Shown: piece after piece, positions 12,373 to 24,300 of the stretch
Position numbering within the stretch: the first letter of the stretch is position 1
How the letters are laid out: each line of letters starts with the position of its first letter
Source: Phlegmacium glaucopus
Lineage: Eukaryota > Basidiomycota > Agaricomycetes > Agaricales > Cortinariaceae
Assembly: GCA_015039465.1 (NCBI GenBank)
Contig: MU130714.1
Location: 62,001-126,000 of the forward strand
Length of the DNA: 64,000 nt
Direction of reading: 5' to 3'
Translations under genes and position numbers: made by a program
Notes under the pieces: model-generated
What the model was told of the DNA's origin: nothing
The model's database searches: none
Seen by the model: only the letters and a program-made list of their open reading frames with translations

Positions 12373-14060
12373 TGGACCAGCAGTCCAGTTTTGAGAATCA
12401 AAGACCAAAAAAAGACCAGTTGGAATCAGCAGAAATGTAGCACTAATTTACCACTTTCCAACAAGTCCAACATGATAAAAACAGATAAAAGCTGGACGAG
12501 AAATGAATAAAACTGTGAAATATTTGATAAAATTGGACATTTTACTAAAATTATCATAGAAATTTGAAATCCTAACAGAATTCAACATTCTTAGGCTCTT
12601 TTGAAGCTCTTATTTAAATGAACAAACATCTGTGATACCAAAATGTATATTTCTGTGCAGAAAACTGGTTAAAGACTAGTTAAAATCAGTTAAGACTGGG
12701 CCTGAAAGGGGACACCTCTCAGGTATATACCCTATTTACTGTGTGTATTTTACTTTCATTTCAACTTGCTTACATACTTATTTGCTACTGTTTGGCTACC
12801 ACCTTATTTCGAGTAGTAGTCAGTAATTACTGTCCTTATCTCATTATTCACTAGATTCCCCCTGCATTTACTAGTTTTTGGCTATACTACTTAGTCTTTA
12901 TAGGCTACCCACTCTCCCTAGAGTCCTGTCTCCTCTTATATGTAGGTTGCCCTAACAGGGCCATGACTGCAAAAAACTGATGTGGACTGGTCTTGAGTGG
13001 TCCAGTCTGGTCTTAGGACTTAGGTGGACTGGTCTTGGTCTCTGATGTCCCTGGGGCTCAAAAGACTGGACCAGACTGGACTTTCAAGCACTAACCATTA
13101 CAAGAAAACCTCAAAGCGCTGGTCTTCACAAAATTCTCTATACCATTGCCTCAGAACCAGATGAAGTGCAATGTCAGGCATTACTGCACTCTGTTCAACA
13201 TGAACCACAGATGAGTTTGTCACTATCAAAAAATCTAGCAAAAATGAACACATGTACAACAGATGTTACAGCCAAACTCCTTGTGACCAGGATGTCAATA
13301 TTATAGCCTCTTTCATAGGTTAGTCTTTGAGATATTAAACCTCTACAACAAATAATAATCACAACACAAACTAGGACTTTTTAAGTGTGCTTAGGTTTCA
13401 TGGAAAGTATAACTGTTTCCATGCTTAAAGAACTTTGTAATCACTCAAATAAAGTGTGCAATATATTTTTATATCTGCAGATAATGATTCTGAAAGAATT
13501 GAAATCATTGGCTTGCACCAAAAATTCAGCAAGGAGCTCCTTGAACCTCCTGATTGATTTGTTAAGAATATGTTCTGATTGCATAATCAACTATGACTAT
13601 GAGCTTGATAGCAGCCAGGTTTCCAGTCCAAATAGGGAATACTGTGAGGGGATATCCAGTTTCTTGTCAGACCAGCCTAACAAAATCATCCCAAAACCTG
13701 AACCAAACCCCAAATTTGAAGTTGTATATTTTGCCCCACAGACAAGTTTAAGCCCCTTCTTATTTTCACTTATTTTCCTTCATTTTAAAATTCCCATTGA
13801 TTGGCTGAACCAGTCCTGAATCAGCACCCAAATTGGCACACAAACCCAACTCCAAACCCAAATATAATCATCTTTTATTTTATTATCATCCACAAGTCTG
13901 TTTTCACTCATTTTCCTTCATTTTAAAATTCTTGTTGATTGGCTGAACTGGTCCCAAATTAGCACCAACATTGGTGGCCAAACATGACTCCAGACCTGGA
14001 CATAACCACCCTCATTTATTTTTAATCTTGTACCACTTTTATTTTATTATTTTCCATAAC
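12373..14060. other. Non-coding repeat-derived region with a two-copy tandem duplication
   Basis: No gene was recognised. ACTGGACCAG-type words at 12370-12400 and 12985-13085 suggest a decayed palindromic-array element. Two tandem copies of a roughly 150-bp unit lie at about 13751-13890 and 13900-14055, both carrying TTTTCCTTCATTTTAAAATT and GATTGGCTGAAC. The open frame at 13385-13819 has no recognisable domain and overlaps the first duplicated unit. Confidence 0.5.
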
Positions 14061-14703
14061 TGTTAGAGGATGTTAAGACCTGGGACTCAAGTAGAATTCT
14101 AAGGTGCTTATCTTCAATAAGCACCTTGCACCTATATACTACAAGCATGTGACGCTACAACTAAATACAGCTAGTATGGATAGAAGGCATGAGGTGTGTT
14201 CTGATAACAAGAATAGACATTGGCATGTGACCGCAGTTAGGGATGTCTGTTAGGGCAACTGCAATGCCAACTTAGTCAAGCTAGCAGGGGATCCTAAAAT
14301 TAATATATTATAAATGTGACTATGACTAACTCACCTAGCAGGGGATCCTAAAAGGAAAAGATAGGGATCCCTGCTAAGGTGAGGAGCTATTTAAGTACAG
14401 ATATGGACATAACAGACATATGAAAACAAATAAATAAATGACATGAGAATAAAATAATAAAAGTGGTGTCATGTGAAATAATAATTACAAAGTTGTAAGT
14501 TGGACTCAGGTCAGGTCTGATTGGGGGTTGTGCTAGAGTCGGGCCCAATCGGTTGGACAAGCAATCAAGTTTGCTGATGAAGTGGAATGTAGATGTTTAG
14601 GAGTTGAATTGGGTTTGGGAGTGAGATCAGGTTTGGGAGTGAGATTGGGTTTGGGCCTGATTGGGAGTTGGGAGTTAGGTTTGAAATTGGGTGTCCCCTA
14701 ACA
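14061..14703 (-). repeat. 3' LTR of the gypsy element
   Basis: On the minus strand the unit begins TGTTAGGGGACACCC and ends CCTCTAACA (643 bp). It follows directly on a purine tract (GAAGGGGGGGATG) at the end of the gypsy pol, which is where the polypurine tract and 3' LTR belong. The matching 5' LTR was not found in the window. Confidence 0.7.
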
Positions 14704-16836
14704 TCCATCCCCCCCTTCAAAAGGTGACGTCCCAGCACAAAAGGGACCCATTCAAAATCAGCTCTTCTAATGTGTTGAGGGGCTCCTGTGTTCTTTCTGT
14801 GAAATTCTGTGACAAGTTTGAGAGCATGTACATTCTCACAAGGTTCCCAGGTGTTGTGTTCAATCCTGAAACCTTGCCATTTCACGAGGTACTGAAATTT
14901 CCTGTTCATAACTTTGCTGTCGAGGATTTCTTCAATGACCTATTCTTGTTCCCCATTGATGATTTCTGGAAGTGAGGGAGGCATAACACATCTACCAGGG
15001 ATTGGGTCAATCGGGGCCGGGGTTAACTTGACAACATTGAATACTGGGTGTAGTTGTTTCATGGACAAGGGAAGTTGGAGTTGGTATGCATTATTGCCTA
15101 CCCGTCTTTTGATCAGAAAAGGACCTAAGTGCCGATGGGACAATTTCTTAGATGGCTGTGTGGTTTGTATGTCACTAGCATCAAAGTACACTTTGTCTCC
15201 TGGTTTATATTCGGGTGCTGGAGTCCTCTTCTGGTTGTAATACCTCATCATGTCATCTTTAGATTTGACCAATGCCGCTTTTGCCTCATCCAGAGTATTC
15301 TGCATCTGTTTGGTAAATTCATTGACTGATTCCATTCAGGACTTGGGTTGGTTTGGCTCAAAGCCTATTCAGGGGAGCCAACCCAAATCCAAAAGGAAGG
15401 GTGGTTGTTGGGTAGAGGAATGAATGTGGTTGTTGTATTGAAATTCAGCAAGGGGAAGGAGTTTAGCCCAGTTGTTCTGTCATTGATTTATGAAGATCCG
15501 GAGGTATTGTTCCAATTCCTGATTCACCTGTTCAGTCTAGCCGTCTCCTTGTGGGTGGTAAGCAGTGGTGGCAGCTAGTTTGATCCTGAGAATTCAGTAA
15601 AGCTCCTGAGTGAACTCAGCCATGAATTGTGGACCTTGATCAGATACAACCTTGTGGGACAACCCATGATGTCTCCAAACATGCTGGAGGTATAGACAAG
15701 CTGTCCCAGCTGCAGTGATAGTGGTAAGAGTAGGTACAAAGTGTGCTCGTTTTGTGACTGAGTCAACCACTACCATTACTGTGTCATATCCTGACAATTC
15801 AGGAAGTTCAACTATGAAGTCAACACTGATTGTTTCCCAAGGGGCATTTGGGATTGGGATTGGGTGAAGTTCCCCAATTGGGTGGTGTCTTTGGGTCTTG
15901 GTCTGAAGGCACAGATCACAAGTAGAGATGTATCTTCTGATATACCAGGACATCTGTGGCCACCAGTAGTTGCAGGATACCAGCTTGAGTGTTTTTCATC
16001 GTCCAGCATGCCCAGCAACAAGGGTGTTGTGACAAAGGGATACAATTCATCTTCGCAAATTGAAAGTATCTGGGACATAGATTTTGCCTCAGAAAGAGAG
16101 GATGTCATTGGTTTGAGACCATTCAGCTGATCAGACAGATCAGGTGTGAGTGGTTTTCAGCTCTTTGACTATCTTAGAAATGGCGTCCTCCTTTTCACTG
16201 TCTTGGGTGTCCTTCCAAATGTCTCTCAAGATATCTCATTCTTCACCAACTACTTCTAATCCTTCTAAAGCCCAAATTGCATAGAAGCTGGGAGTTAGGA
16301 GTGTGATGTTGTCATTATCACTGGCACCAGTCCCATGGTCAGCTCATCTGGATAAAGCATCTGGCTTCCCCATTCTTTTGCCTGGCCTGCGGTGCATGAG
16401 GAAGTTGAATTGGGTGAGGAACAATGACCAACAGGTTTGTCTCCAATTGAGTTTCTTAGCTGACATGAAATACTCCAGATTTTGTGATTGGTCTGGATTT
16501 CACATTTATGTTCAGCTCCCTCAATGAAATGCCTCCAGTCCTCGAGGGCACAAATGATTGCCAACACTTCTTTGTCATGGATCTCATAGTTCCGTTTTGA
16601 CCAGGGAGAGAGATGTAGATAAGAATGTGACCGGGTGCCATTTCTCATCAACAAGAGATTGTTGAGAAAGTATGGCACCAATTGCAAAATCTGAACTGTC
16701 AGCTTCGATTTGGAACAGTTGGGAGTTATCGGGAGATGCTAAAATTGGGGCCAAGGTGATCAGACTCTTGAGTGAGTCAAACGCTGATTGTTCATCTGAA
16801 GTCCATTTCCATTTGACATCACCTTTGGTAAGGTCA
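14704..16836 (-). pseudogene. Ty3/gypsy pol, RNase H to chromodomain part
   Basis: Minus-strand fragments read in order. RNase H lies near 16500-16690 (SPWSKRNYEIHDKEVLAI). The integrase zinc finger and core lie at 15594-15953 (CDLCLQTKTQ, VDFIVELPE, VVSDQGPQF). An integrase C-terminal segment lies at 14940-15335 (YKPGDKVYFDASDIQT), and a chromodomain near 14780-14909 (YLVKWQGF, WEPCENV). Several frame changes break it. The RT side is cut at 16836 by the copia element and resumes at 37547. Confidence 0.8.
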
Positions 16837-17078
16837 TGTTGAATAGGTATTTGCAGCTAGAACTAGATAGAGTAAGATATCTAGGAAATATTAGTGAGGA
16901 ATTTTTGTATGTAAAATGTACTACTCACTGTCTCAACTTCGTATAAGAAGTTGAGACTCCTAACTAAAATGATGATACGTATAAGGGAACACAATTACAT
17001 AATGCGTTCAGGAGACAAGACAAAAGAAGATAAGATGTATACTATGATAAGCGAGTTAAAACTTGGAATACTCCAACA
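16837..17078 (-). repeat. Copia 3' LTR
   Basis: Same 242-bp unit as 37300-37541. By eye the two LTRs differ at about 11 positions, all transitions, several at CpG (for example TACGTATAAG here versus TACATATAAG there). Confidence 0.9.
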
Positions 17079-17200
17079 CTCCCCCTCGAGTTAAACAAGT
17101 GCACATGGACACAACACGGTGATCAGGTGATATGAAACGTGCTGTTTTGTTTATCATCAGATTGATTAAACAATAAGAGCCGGGTGTTGTTGACTGGGTT

Positions 17201-17999
17201 TCAAATGCCCATTGTTCCCATCTTCTTCAATCCAAGCGATTTGACGAACATTTGGAATTTCTGCTTCGATAATGCCTTCGTGAAGATATCCGCTACATTT
17301 TTGTTTGATGGTATGTATTTGACCTTGATTCTTTCATCCTCGACGGCCTTGCAGATAAAGTGATATTGTAAGTTGATATGCTTAGATCTTGCGTGAAACT
17401 TGTTGTCTTTCGCTAACGCAATCGCTCCCTGGTTGTCACAGTTAATCTTCAACGCTCGATCTTTTGGATGACCAATTTCTTCAAGAAAGGCATGAAGCCA
17501 AAGTGCTTCTTTGGCTGTGTGAGTTTGCGCAATGTATTTGGCTTTGGTGCTTGATAATGCAATAATATTTTGTTTCTTTGAGCTCCAGGATACAGCCCCA
17601 CATCTGATATGGAAAGAATAACCAGAGATCGAGTGCCTATCCTTTTGACTGGCCCAATCAGGATCACTATACCCTTCTGCTATACCATTTACTCCACCCA
17701 TGGTAAGCCATAGATCTTTAGTGTGTCCGAGATAACTGATGACCTGTTTTAGAGCTTCCCAGAATTTTTCCAGGGTTTTGAATGAATTGCGACAGGGTAC
17801 CAACTACGAAGGCTGCATCCGGTCTTGAAACAACAACTGGCCACAATACACAACCTATTGCTTCAGCATAAGGTATGCCTCGCACTTGTAATACCTGATT
17901 AGGTGTTGAAGGTGACTGATCCTGTGTATATTGAGCTCCAGGTTCCATAGGGGTTGAAACCGGCTTGGTGTTGGTAAGTTGGAATTTTTCTACCATTGC
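17201..17999 (-). pseudogene. Copia pol C-terminus (RT end and RNase H)
   Basis: The minus strand reads VEKFQLTNTKPVSTPM and GIPYAEAIGCVLW (connection domain). After a frame change near 17800 it gives an RNase H with DPDWASQKDRHSISGYSF, STKAKYIAQ and HINLQYHFI, ending GLKKMGTMGI at 17201. The upstream half of the RT is displaced to 33772 onward by the KDZ insertion. Confidence 0.85.
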
Positions 18000-18007
18000 C
18001 TTGATAT

Positions 18008-18290
18008 CAGGTAGGGACACTACAGTGTCCCGAATGATACGATTCCCGGAACAGACACACTGTGTTGAAAGATACGGGTTCACGGGGCCCCGTGAATCCG
18101 TGAATACAGCAGGGCTTATTAAGACATACACACTGTGTCGAATGATACGGATTCACAGAATGCGGGCGGCACCATCAGGTGCCGGGTATTTATCGGCAGG
18201 GCCAGTGGCAACCGGCAGATGCCTCGACCAGCACTGCTTGAAGGATATAGTAGTGAACCTAGTGGCACTGTTCGTTCGTATGACCAGTAA
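18008..18290. repeat. Left TIR of the KDZ element
   Basis: It is inverted relative to 33470-33764. It contains repeated ATGATACGATTC-like words and the perfect palindrome CACGGGGCCCCGTG (18081-18094), also present in the right TIR. Confidence 0.85.
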
Positions 18291-18359
18291 TGCTAGTATG
18301 CCTTGGCATTGATGGCAAGAAGTGTCAGGCAGTGCTCCCATGAACCAACAGTGGCGGTG

Positions 18360-19140
18360 GTCACGGCTGGCATTGCTAGTGAGGTGTCCAGGCCTGCCGG
18401 GTGAGACCTAACATGGCGGTTGATATTGAGGATGCCGGATCATACCAAGCATGCCGGTTGATAGACTTCAATGACGCCGGGTGATACCAAGCATGCCGGG
18501 TTGATGAGCAGAATGCCGGTTGATAGAAATCATGCCGGTTAATATCGACCATGCCGGTGGGGGTTGCCCAAGAATGCCGGGTGATAACAAGAATGCCGGT
18601 GAATAGCAAGAATGCGAGTGGGTAGCAAGAATGCCGGTGAATATCGACCTTGCCGATGCCTACCAAGGATGCCAGGTGATGACAAGAATGCCGGTTGGTA
18701 GCAATCATGCCGGTTAATATCGATGCCGGTGACAATTGCCCAAGAATGCCGGAGGATCACAAGAATGCCGGTTGATAGTAAGAATGCCGGTGAAGAGCAA
18801 GCTTGCCGGTGAATATCGAGCCTGCCGGTGCCCAACATGGATGCCGGATGATCCCAAGCATGCCGGTGAATATCACGCAAGAATGCCGGAGGATCACAAG
18901 AATACTGGTTGATAGCAAGATTGGCGGTGACTATCGAGCCTGCTGGTGCCTACCAAGAATGCCGGGTGATACCAAGAATGCCGGGTGATACCAAGAATGC
19001 CGGGTGATCTGGAGAATGCCGGTTGATATTGAGCATGCTGGGTGGTACCAAGCACGCCGGTGAATATTGAGTATGCCGGTTGTTATTGAGCATGCCGGTT
19101 AGTACACATCCAACAATGCCAGTAGGCATTCATGTTATCA
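18360..19140. repeat. Left subterminal TGCCGG minisatellite
   Basis: Irregular tandem units of about 20 bp share ATGCCGGTTGATA followed by variable GCAAG, CCAAG or TTGAG. The right end holds the same units as CCGGCAT, so the arrays are inverted relative to each other. Open frames through it are repeat artefacts. Its location suits transposase-binding subterminal repeats, but binding is inferred. Confidence 0.85.
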
Positions 19141-19187
19141 TTCATGTAGAGTAATGTAACAAAAGGTGTATATGAAAGTCAAGAGGA

Positions 19188-20069
19188 TCATTCATCCTCA
19201 TCGGATGAGACCTCATCAAACATGTGATCTTGAAGGTAGGAAAAATGTTCGGGACCAAATCTACGAGCTGGCGAGGAGACCGGCATATCACTGGGAGCGA
19301 GATTGTCCGATGATGGAAAATGGTTGTCAGTGTCAATGAAGATAGTCTCTGAATGGTCAAGAGTTATTCGGGATGGTGAAACGGCCAATTGAGATCCATA
19401 GGTGTATTGGCTGGAAGCAGCTTCATCATCCATCGTGCTTGAAGTATCGCTCTCAGCGCTGCCGGAAGACCACCTGTCTGCGAGACTGAGTGCCGGGTCC
19501 AGAGCTGCCATCTCCGAGTTTGAAGCCTCTGTTTCGGAACCCTCGTCAGTCCAGACGTCGGCAAGCAGCAAGGCCTGTACCGGTCGTGCCAACTCGCTAT
19601 CACTCCTCGTGGCCGGCGGGCCAACTGCCGGTCCTGCAGTTGACATGTCCGGGTCTGAATCCTCAATTCCGGACACCTCGTCAGTCCAGATGTCGGCGAG
19701 CTGCAAGGCTTGTGCTGGTAGGGCCGGCTCACTATCACTGCTCGTGGCCGCCGGGCTAACTGCCGGTCCCAGAGGTGACATCGCCGGGTCTGAAGCCTCA
19801 GTTTTGGAAACCTCGTCAGTCCAGACATCGGCAAGCTGCAAGGCTTGTGCTGGTGCTGGTGCCAACTCGCCATCACTCCAAAGCTCCGCAAGACTTTGTG
19901 CCATTGCCGGTGCCGGTGTCTCGCTACCATCACTGTCAGAGCCGGAAGTCCACACATTGGCCACCCTTTGCGCACGTGGTTGCAGGACCAGCGGGCTCAT
20001 CGTGGAGATTGGCGAGTCATCAGACATATTATCTTGCCAACGAGGATGCTGCCCCACCCAGAGGGTCAT
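19188..20069 (-). CDS. KDZ-element accessory protein C with LAD(V/I)WTDE repeats
   Basis: Function not recognised. The product is an acidic, Ser/Pro/Ala-rich protein of up to 293 residues (likely start MSDDSP at about 20029, or MTLWVG at 20069). It contains five imperfect repeats of about 48 residues, each with a core such as LADVWTDEVS, LADIWTDEVS or LADVWTDEGS, degenerating to LADRWSSGS. The C-terminus is FSYLQDHMFDEVSSDEDE. The repeat core may be a short linear interaction motif (inference). It lies just downstream of gene B on the same strand and could be its last exon, since only a short gap with a plausible acceptor separates them. It is not broken. Confidence 0.55.
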   Translation of the reverse strand: MTLWVGQHPRWQDNMSDDSPISTMSPLVLQPRAQRVANVWTSGSDSDGSETPAPAMAQSLAELWSDGELAPAPAQALQLADVWTDEVSKTEASDPAMSPLGPAVSPAATSSDSEPALPAQALQLADIWTDEVSGIEDSDPDMSTAGPAVGPPATRSDSELARPVQALLLADVWTDEGSETEASNSEMAALDPALSLADRWSSGSAESDTSSTMDDEAASSQYTYGSQLAVSPSRITLDHSETIFIDTDNHFPSSDNLAPSDMPVSSPARRFGPEHFSYLQDHMFDEVSSDEDE

Positions 20070-20108
20070 AAGAAAGCCGGTCCTGTCTTGACAAATAAGG
20101 TGGGAGTG

Positions 20109-21310
20109 CTAAATGAGTTGTGGTGCGAATGATGCTTCTGCCGGAAGAGCTTCATGTCGTCCATAGGCGGTTTGGACTGTCGGTGGATCAACCGTGTAGT
20201 CTCCGAACATCTTCCCCTCCACCAATGAAACATCGTATCCGGAGTGGGCCCCACGGCCAGGTCGTGTGCCAGTTCTCCGTAAAGCCAGGACTTCTCCCTC
20301 CATCAGCTTCTCACCCCAAGTCCATTTGTAAGAAGATGCCGGAAGAGCCCTGAGTCGGTTCAGTTCAGACAATGCATTGGCTGCGACTATGGCAATGTGG
20401 TCGGCAGTTGGGGCTGGTGCCGGTGTTGAAGAACTGGCGGTCTCCTTCAAGAGTGCAGCTTCATGTAGCAGATGAAAGGTAGAGGCCCGGCGTATCCACA
20501 ACTTCCACTGTGTCTCTGAGCTCGTAGACATGCCTGACGATAGATTGTACACCTTGAGGATATCCTGGAGGACCTCACTCAGGAGATCACGGTATTTGTT
20601 GCATTGTGGGCATAGTCTGCCGTCACCCGGTCCGGCCGGATGAGAGTGAGTACTAGCAGAGAGTGTGGGACCGGCACCAGGACATGCAGGACTAGATCCG
20701 GCATGGAGATTAGGAGTGTTGCCAGGAGTAGGAGTAGGACCGGCATTGGCATGGATCTCGGCACCAGCACCGGCATGTGTTGCATGAGATTGTTGTATTT
20801 GATAGTGCTCGATGCATGTTTCAAGGGTGGAGGCGTCGAGGATCTTGACGGTGTCAAGGTCCCTCGGCTTTCGCCCAGACCACCAGCAATGTTCATACGC
20901 GCTCACAACTGGGCTTTTGTGGCCTTTCTCATGCGCGCCGATATCCAAGGTAGCGAGAAAATGGGGGTCGAAAGGGAGCGGAAGCGCATTTTCATTCAAC
21001 AGTGCCATGCTGTCGGCGAGGGATCGCAAGATGATGGGGATATCGATGGTCTGCCCCACTGACACGGCAATGCCGACATATGACAATATAAAAAGCTTCA
21101 CAATCATTAGAACACTGTTAGAAAAGCAGCCATGGTGCGTACAAGTTCACGATGAAGTAGCTTTTGTGTCCACCTTTGATGATCAATTGGGGTCCTGCTG
21201 ATCTCATTCAAAATGTACCAAAATCTCAATTCTGCGTAGTAGATGACCTCTTGAATGACCTTTTGTGAGCCAGACTGTGGCAACAATGGATTAAATGGAC
21301 GAATTGACAT
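20109..21310 (-). CDS. KDZ-element accessory protein B with a CPQC motif
   Basis: Function not recognised. The likely start at 21310 (MSIRPFNPLLPQ) gives an N-terminal exon, then a short intron ending near 21056 and a long exon. That exon contains DIPIILRSLADSMALLNE, AYEHCWWSGRKPRDLD, an Ala/Gly/Pro-rich linker encoded by TGCCGG-like words, then LCPQCNKYRDLLSEVLQDI and WIRRASTFHLLHEAALL, ending FAPQLI. A helical, Cys-containing segment suggests a nucleic-acid or partner-binding role, but this is not established. It lies 60 bp downstream of the transposase stop on the same strand. It may splice onward into gene C. Confidence 0.55.
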
Positions 21311-21369
21311 TGTAGATGGTACAGATAACAGCAAAGAGAATGGTTCATAATCCACAAATGGCAATAAGT

Positions 21370-24300
21370 TTATAAAGGAGATTGGTAAGCAAGATTGAAT
21401 CTGGCAAAGGTACGGTCTGCTCTTATCATAAGGTCTTCCCACACTGCCTGTTTCTGTTGGCCGTATGCAACTGCGCCGGCACTTTGTGGTTGAGTGCCGG
21501 ACACGGCCCCGGTATTGATGCCAGTGTCAGTGCCGGGGTCGGAGACCACCCAGCTGCAACTCTGATACTGGAAATACCGGACAGTCCATTGCATTTCATA
21601 GCTCGTAAGGGTGACTTGTTCTTGCCACCTCATAACTTGGGCACGAGCACGTAGCCAATGCACTCGACGAACTATGAAGTCTCAGTGTGGTGAAAGATAC
21701 CAGCAAGTGCACTTACATTCAAAAATATTGGCGTCTGAAGTAACTCCGGCCCCGGCCCCGGCACCAGCACCAGCACCGGGGGTCCTGCCACTAGCCAACC
21801 CCCAACGGTGACCACCAGCTGTTTGCCAGATCCAGGAAAGCGTCAGCCGCGTGGACCCCGGTTCGTTAGGATTCACGATGGCAGTGCTAGCTTTCACATC
21901 GTCAGCAGTCAGGATGTTAAATCGAGATACAGTGACCGCATCGGCACCCAGTTTGATCAAGCGAGCCCGGCATTGTGTGTACAGCCGGCAGTGTACGGAG
22001 ATTTTTAGGTTCAACTTTTTCACCGCAGCTCTTGAGTGTGTGTTAACGCCTTTTCGTGGTGAAACACGAATCACATGTGAAAATTGGAAGCTCTTCTCGG
22101 CAATGAGGTCCCGGATTCGATTCAAGTGGTGATCCGCATGTGAAATGCAATGGGACAGTTCTAATTCACGGTATACTGGTCCTACATTACCGTTCGATGG
22201 CAGTGGTATGGCCTGGTCTTCGACTGGTGTGGGGCCGATCGATGCTGCAGGAATATTGATGGGTGCCGGGGGGGTGGCCGGTGCCAGCAATGCGTCAGGG
22301 CCAGTGGGCACCGGCTCATTGGCAATCTGATCCCAAGCTGCAAGAGTCTCATTTGGGACGATTTCTGGCGCATTAATTTCTGGAACGCCTGCAAGATTCC
22401 TGGCATTTTTCAGCTCAAATATGAGGATCGTCAATCCCCACTTCGGTATACACTCTGAGATTCCGACACCACATTAAAAGACCGCTGTTGTCTCCTCTAT
22501 TTCCTGTTACGACTTGTCCTTGTCAACGTGGCCAGCTCCGTCTGTGGCCACGGCCTGCACCCGGACCGTAGATTGAAACTGCTGCTGCCACCTTATTATC
22601 TAGAACTGCTTCTGACACTGTTGCCACGTCCTCTGCTACTACTGCTACTTTAACTTCTTCTCCTCCTTTACCTGTTACTTTGTTAGGGTTTAGGTATGGA
22701 ACGTGGGCCCCGGCCCGTGTGACGGCCCGGTGTACGACCGTACGGCCCATCAATGGAGGCTCAGCAGGTGAGTTTACCGGAAGTGGTGTAACGTTACTAG
22801 TCGACACTTACGGCTCCAGTGCTACAAGATGGTAACCTAGAAAAGCGACGAGTTAACGACGGTCGATCGAAATTTGCCTAGTTTTGAAACAAGTGTCGCG
22901 TCCATGACCTGTACATAGCAAACACGTTGAACCTCGAGTTCCGAAGCCGTATAGTTAAAATAGTTGACAATGCGGCCGACTGCGCTGGTTACCGTGGCCG
23001 TCTCCATTAGTTGAATATGTCTCTTAAAGCGTCTTACTCGGCCCATACCGCAACCTACTTCTTTAACTTCACCCGGTCTATACGGCCGTGGTTGTTTTTC
23101 CAGTTACTTCAATTTCGGCCACTCGACCGTTAAATGACGGGCCGTACAGGGGTTGGACCATAGTTATAGGGTCTCCTAACCTTCCTACTAGGACGAGCCG
23201 TACAAGTACACCAGGTTCAATGTATAACACTTTGACTGTTCAACCTCGTCTACCCAGATGTTTGTATAAAAGCACCGGCTACCATTAAAGTTTCGACTAG
23301 TGCAAGCCGTCGTCTTAGGCCGTCCACTGCAGACCGAGAGCCTTCCTTGACCGTACTACGGTCCTTCTGTCCTTATGTACAGTAAGGAACGTAGCCGTTA
23401 ACTCTCTGACTGTCACTCACACACTATGACGACCACGGTCACGGTCACGGTCACGGCCACGGTCAGAGTCAAAGGATAGTACGGGTAAGTTCTAACTGGT
23501 AAGTAATGGAATGAAACGTCTTCCGTGGTACACTTTTGTGTAAGTCTCGGTAGTACTTACGGGATGTCCGTAGCTTCGATACACTACAGTGGCCAGACCA
23601 GTCATAACGGACGCCGGCCGTACCGACGATACGGGGAGTTCGGGAGCAGCTGGAGAAATTTCCTCTTGTCGTCTTTTTACACCTGAAACGGAACGAGTCA
23701 CGAGAATGTAGTTGGGTACAACTTGGACTTGTCCCACACGAGGACTAAATACTGTAACGTACGGTTATAAAACAGGTAAATGTCCTGGCGTAGCCGAGGG
23801 CCGAGGGAAAGCCGGAACTAGAACTGCGACGGTAGCCAGATAAGGTACAGGTGCGGGTATTTCTAGTTACAAAGAAAGTTATACGTTGTAGTAAATAAGG
23901 ACCCCGTCGGTAGCACCGACCACTCTAAAACCTTAGAGATACCAGTAGGGAGTTACGGTAAAGGGGGTGCCGTGCCTGTCGTTGTGATCTTGTAGCCCGT
24001 CTTTACAACCTACTAGTGCGATGACTAAGTTTAGTATTCTTTTGAGAGCCGTAGTAGAGGTCGGACACGGCCAGAGTAGCCTGTCGACATCTATACGACC
24101 TAGTACGGGTTTGTATAATGGTCTTAGAGTGGCTGGTCCGGCCGTAGTGTCGCCATCTGTTTACCTGCGTTCTATAACTCGCCCGGCTTCGGTACGCGTT
24201 TATACTGTAATGGCGGTACCTACATATACGGCGGTTTCACCTAGTATGGTGTGGTCTACAGGCCGTTGGCCGTGGCCCGTACGGGTCCAGCCGTGACCGG

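Noticed and set aside
13385..13819. 144-residue frame as a gene
   Set aside because: No recognisable domain, overlaps a tandem duplication, and has no conserved context.
18376..18880. Repetitive minus-strand frames (THRHSCYHPA-like), with counterparts at 32936-33561
   Set aside because: They are translations of the TGCCGG minisatellite. All frames are open because the unit lacks stops, and no exon structure or conservation is visible.
18360..19140. Possible CRISPR-like array
   Set aside because: Units are short, irregular and adjacent without unique spacers, and the context is a eukaryotic transposon end.
22523..24296. Apparent small genes within the mirror block on either strand
   Set aside because: The block is reversed without complementing, so frames read in the deposited order have no biological meaning.
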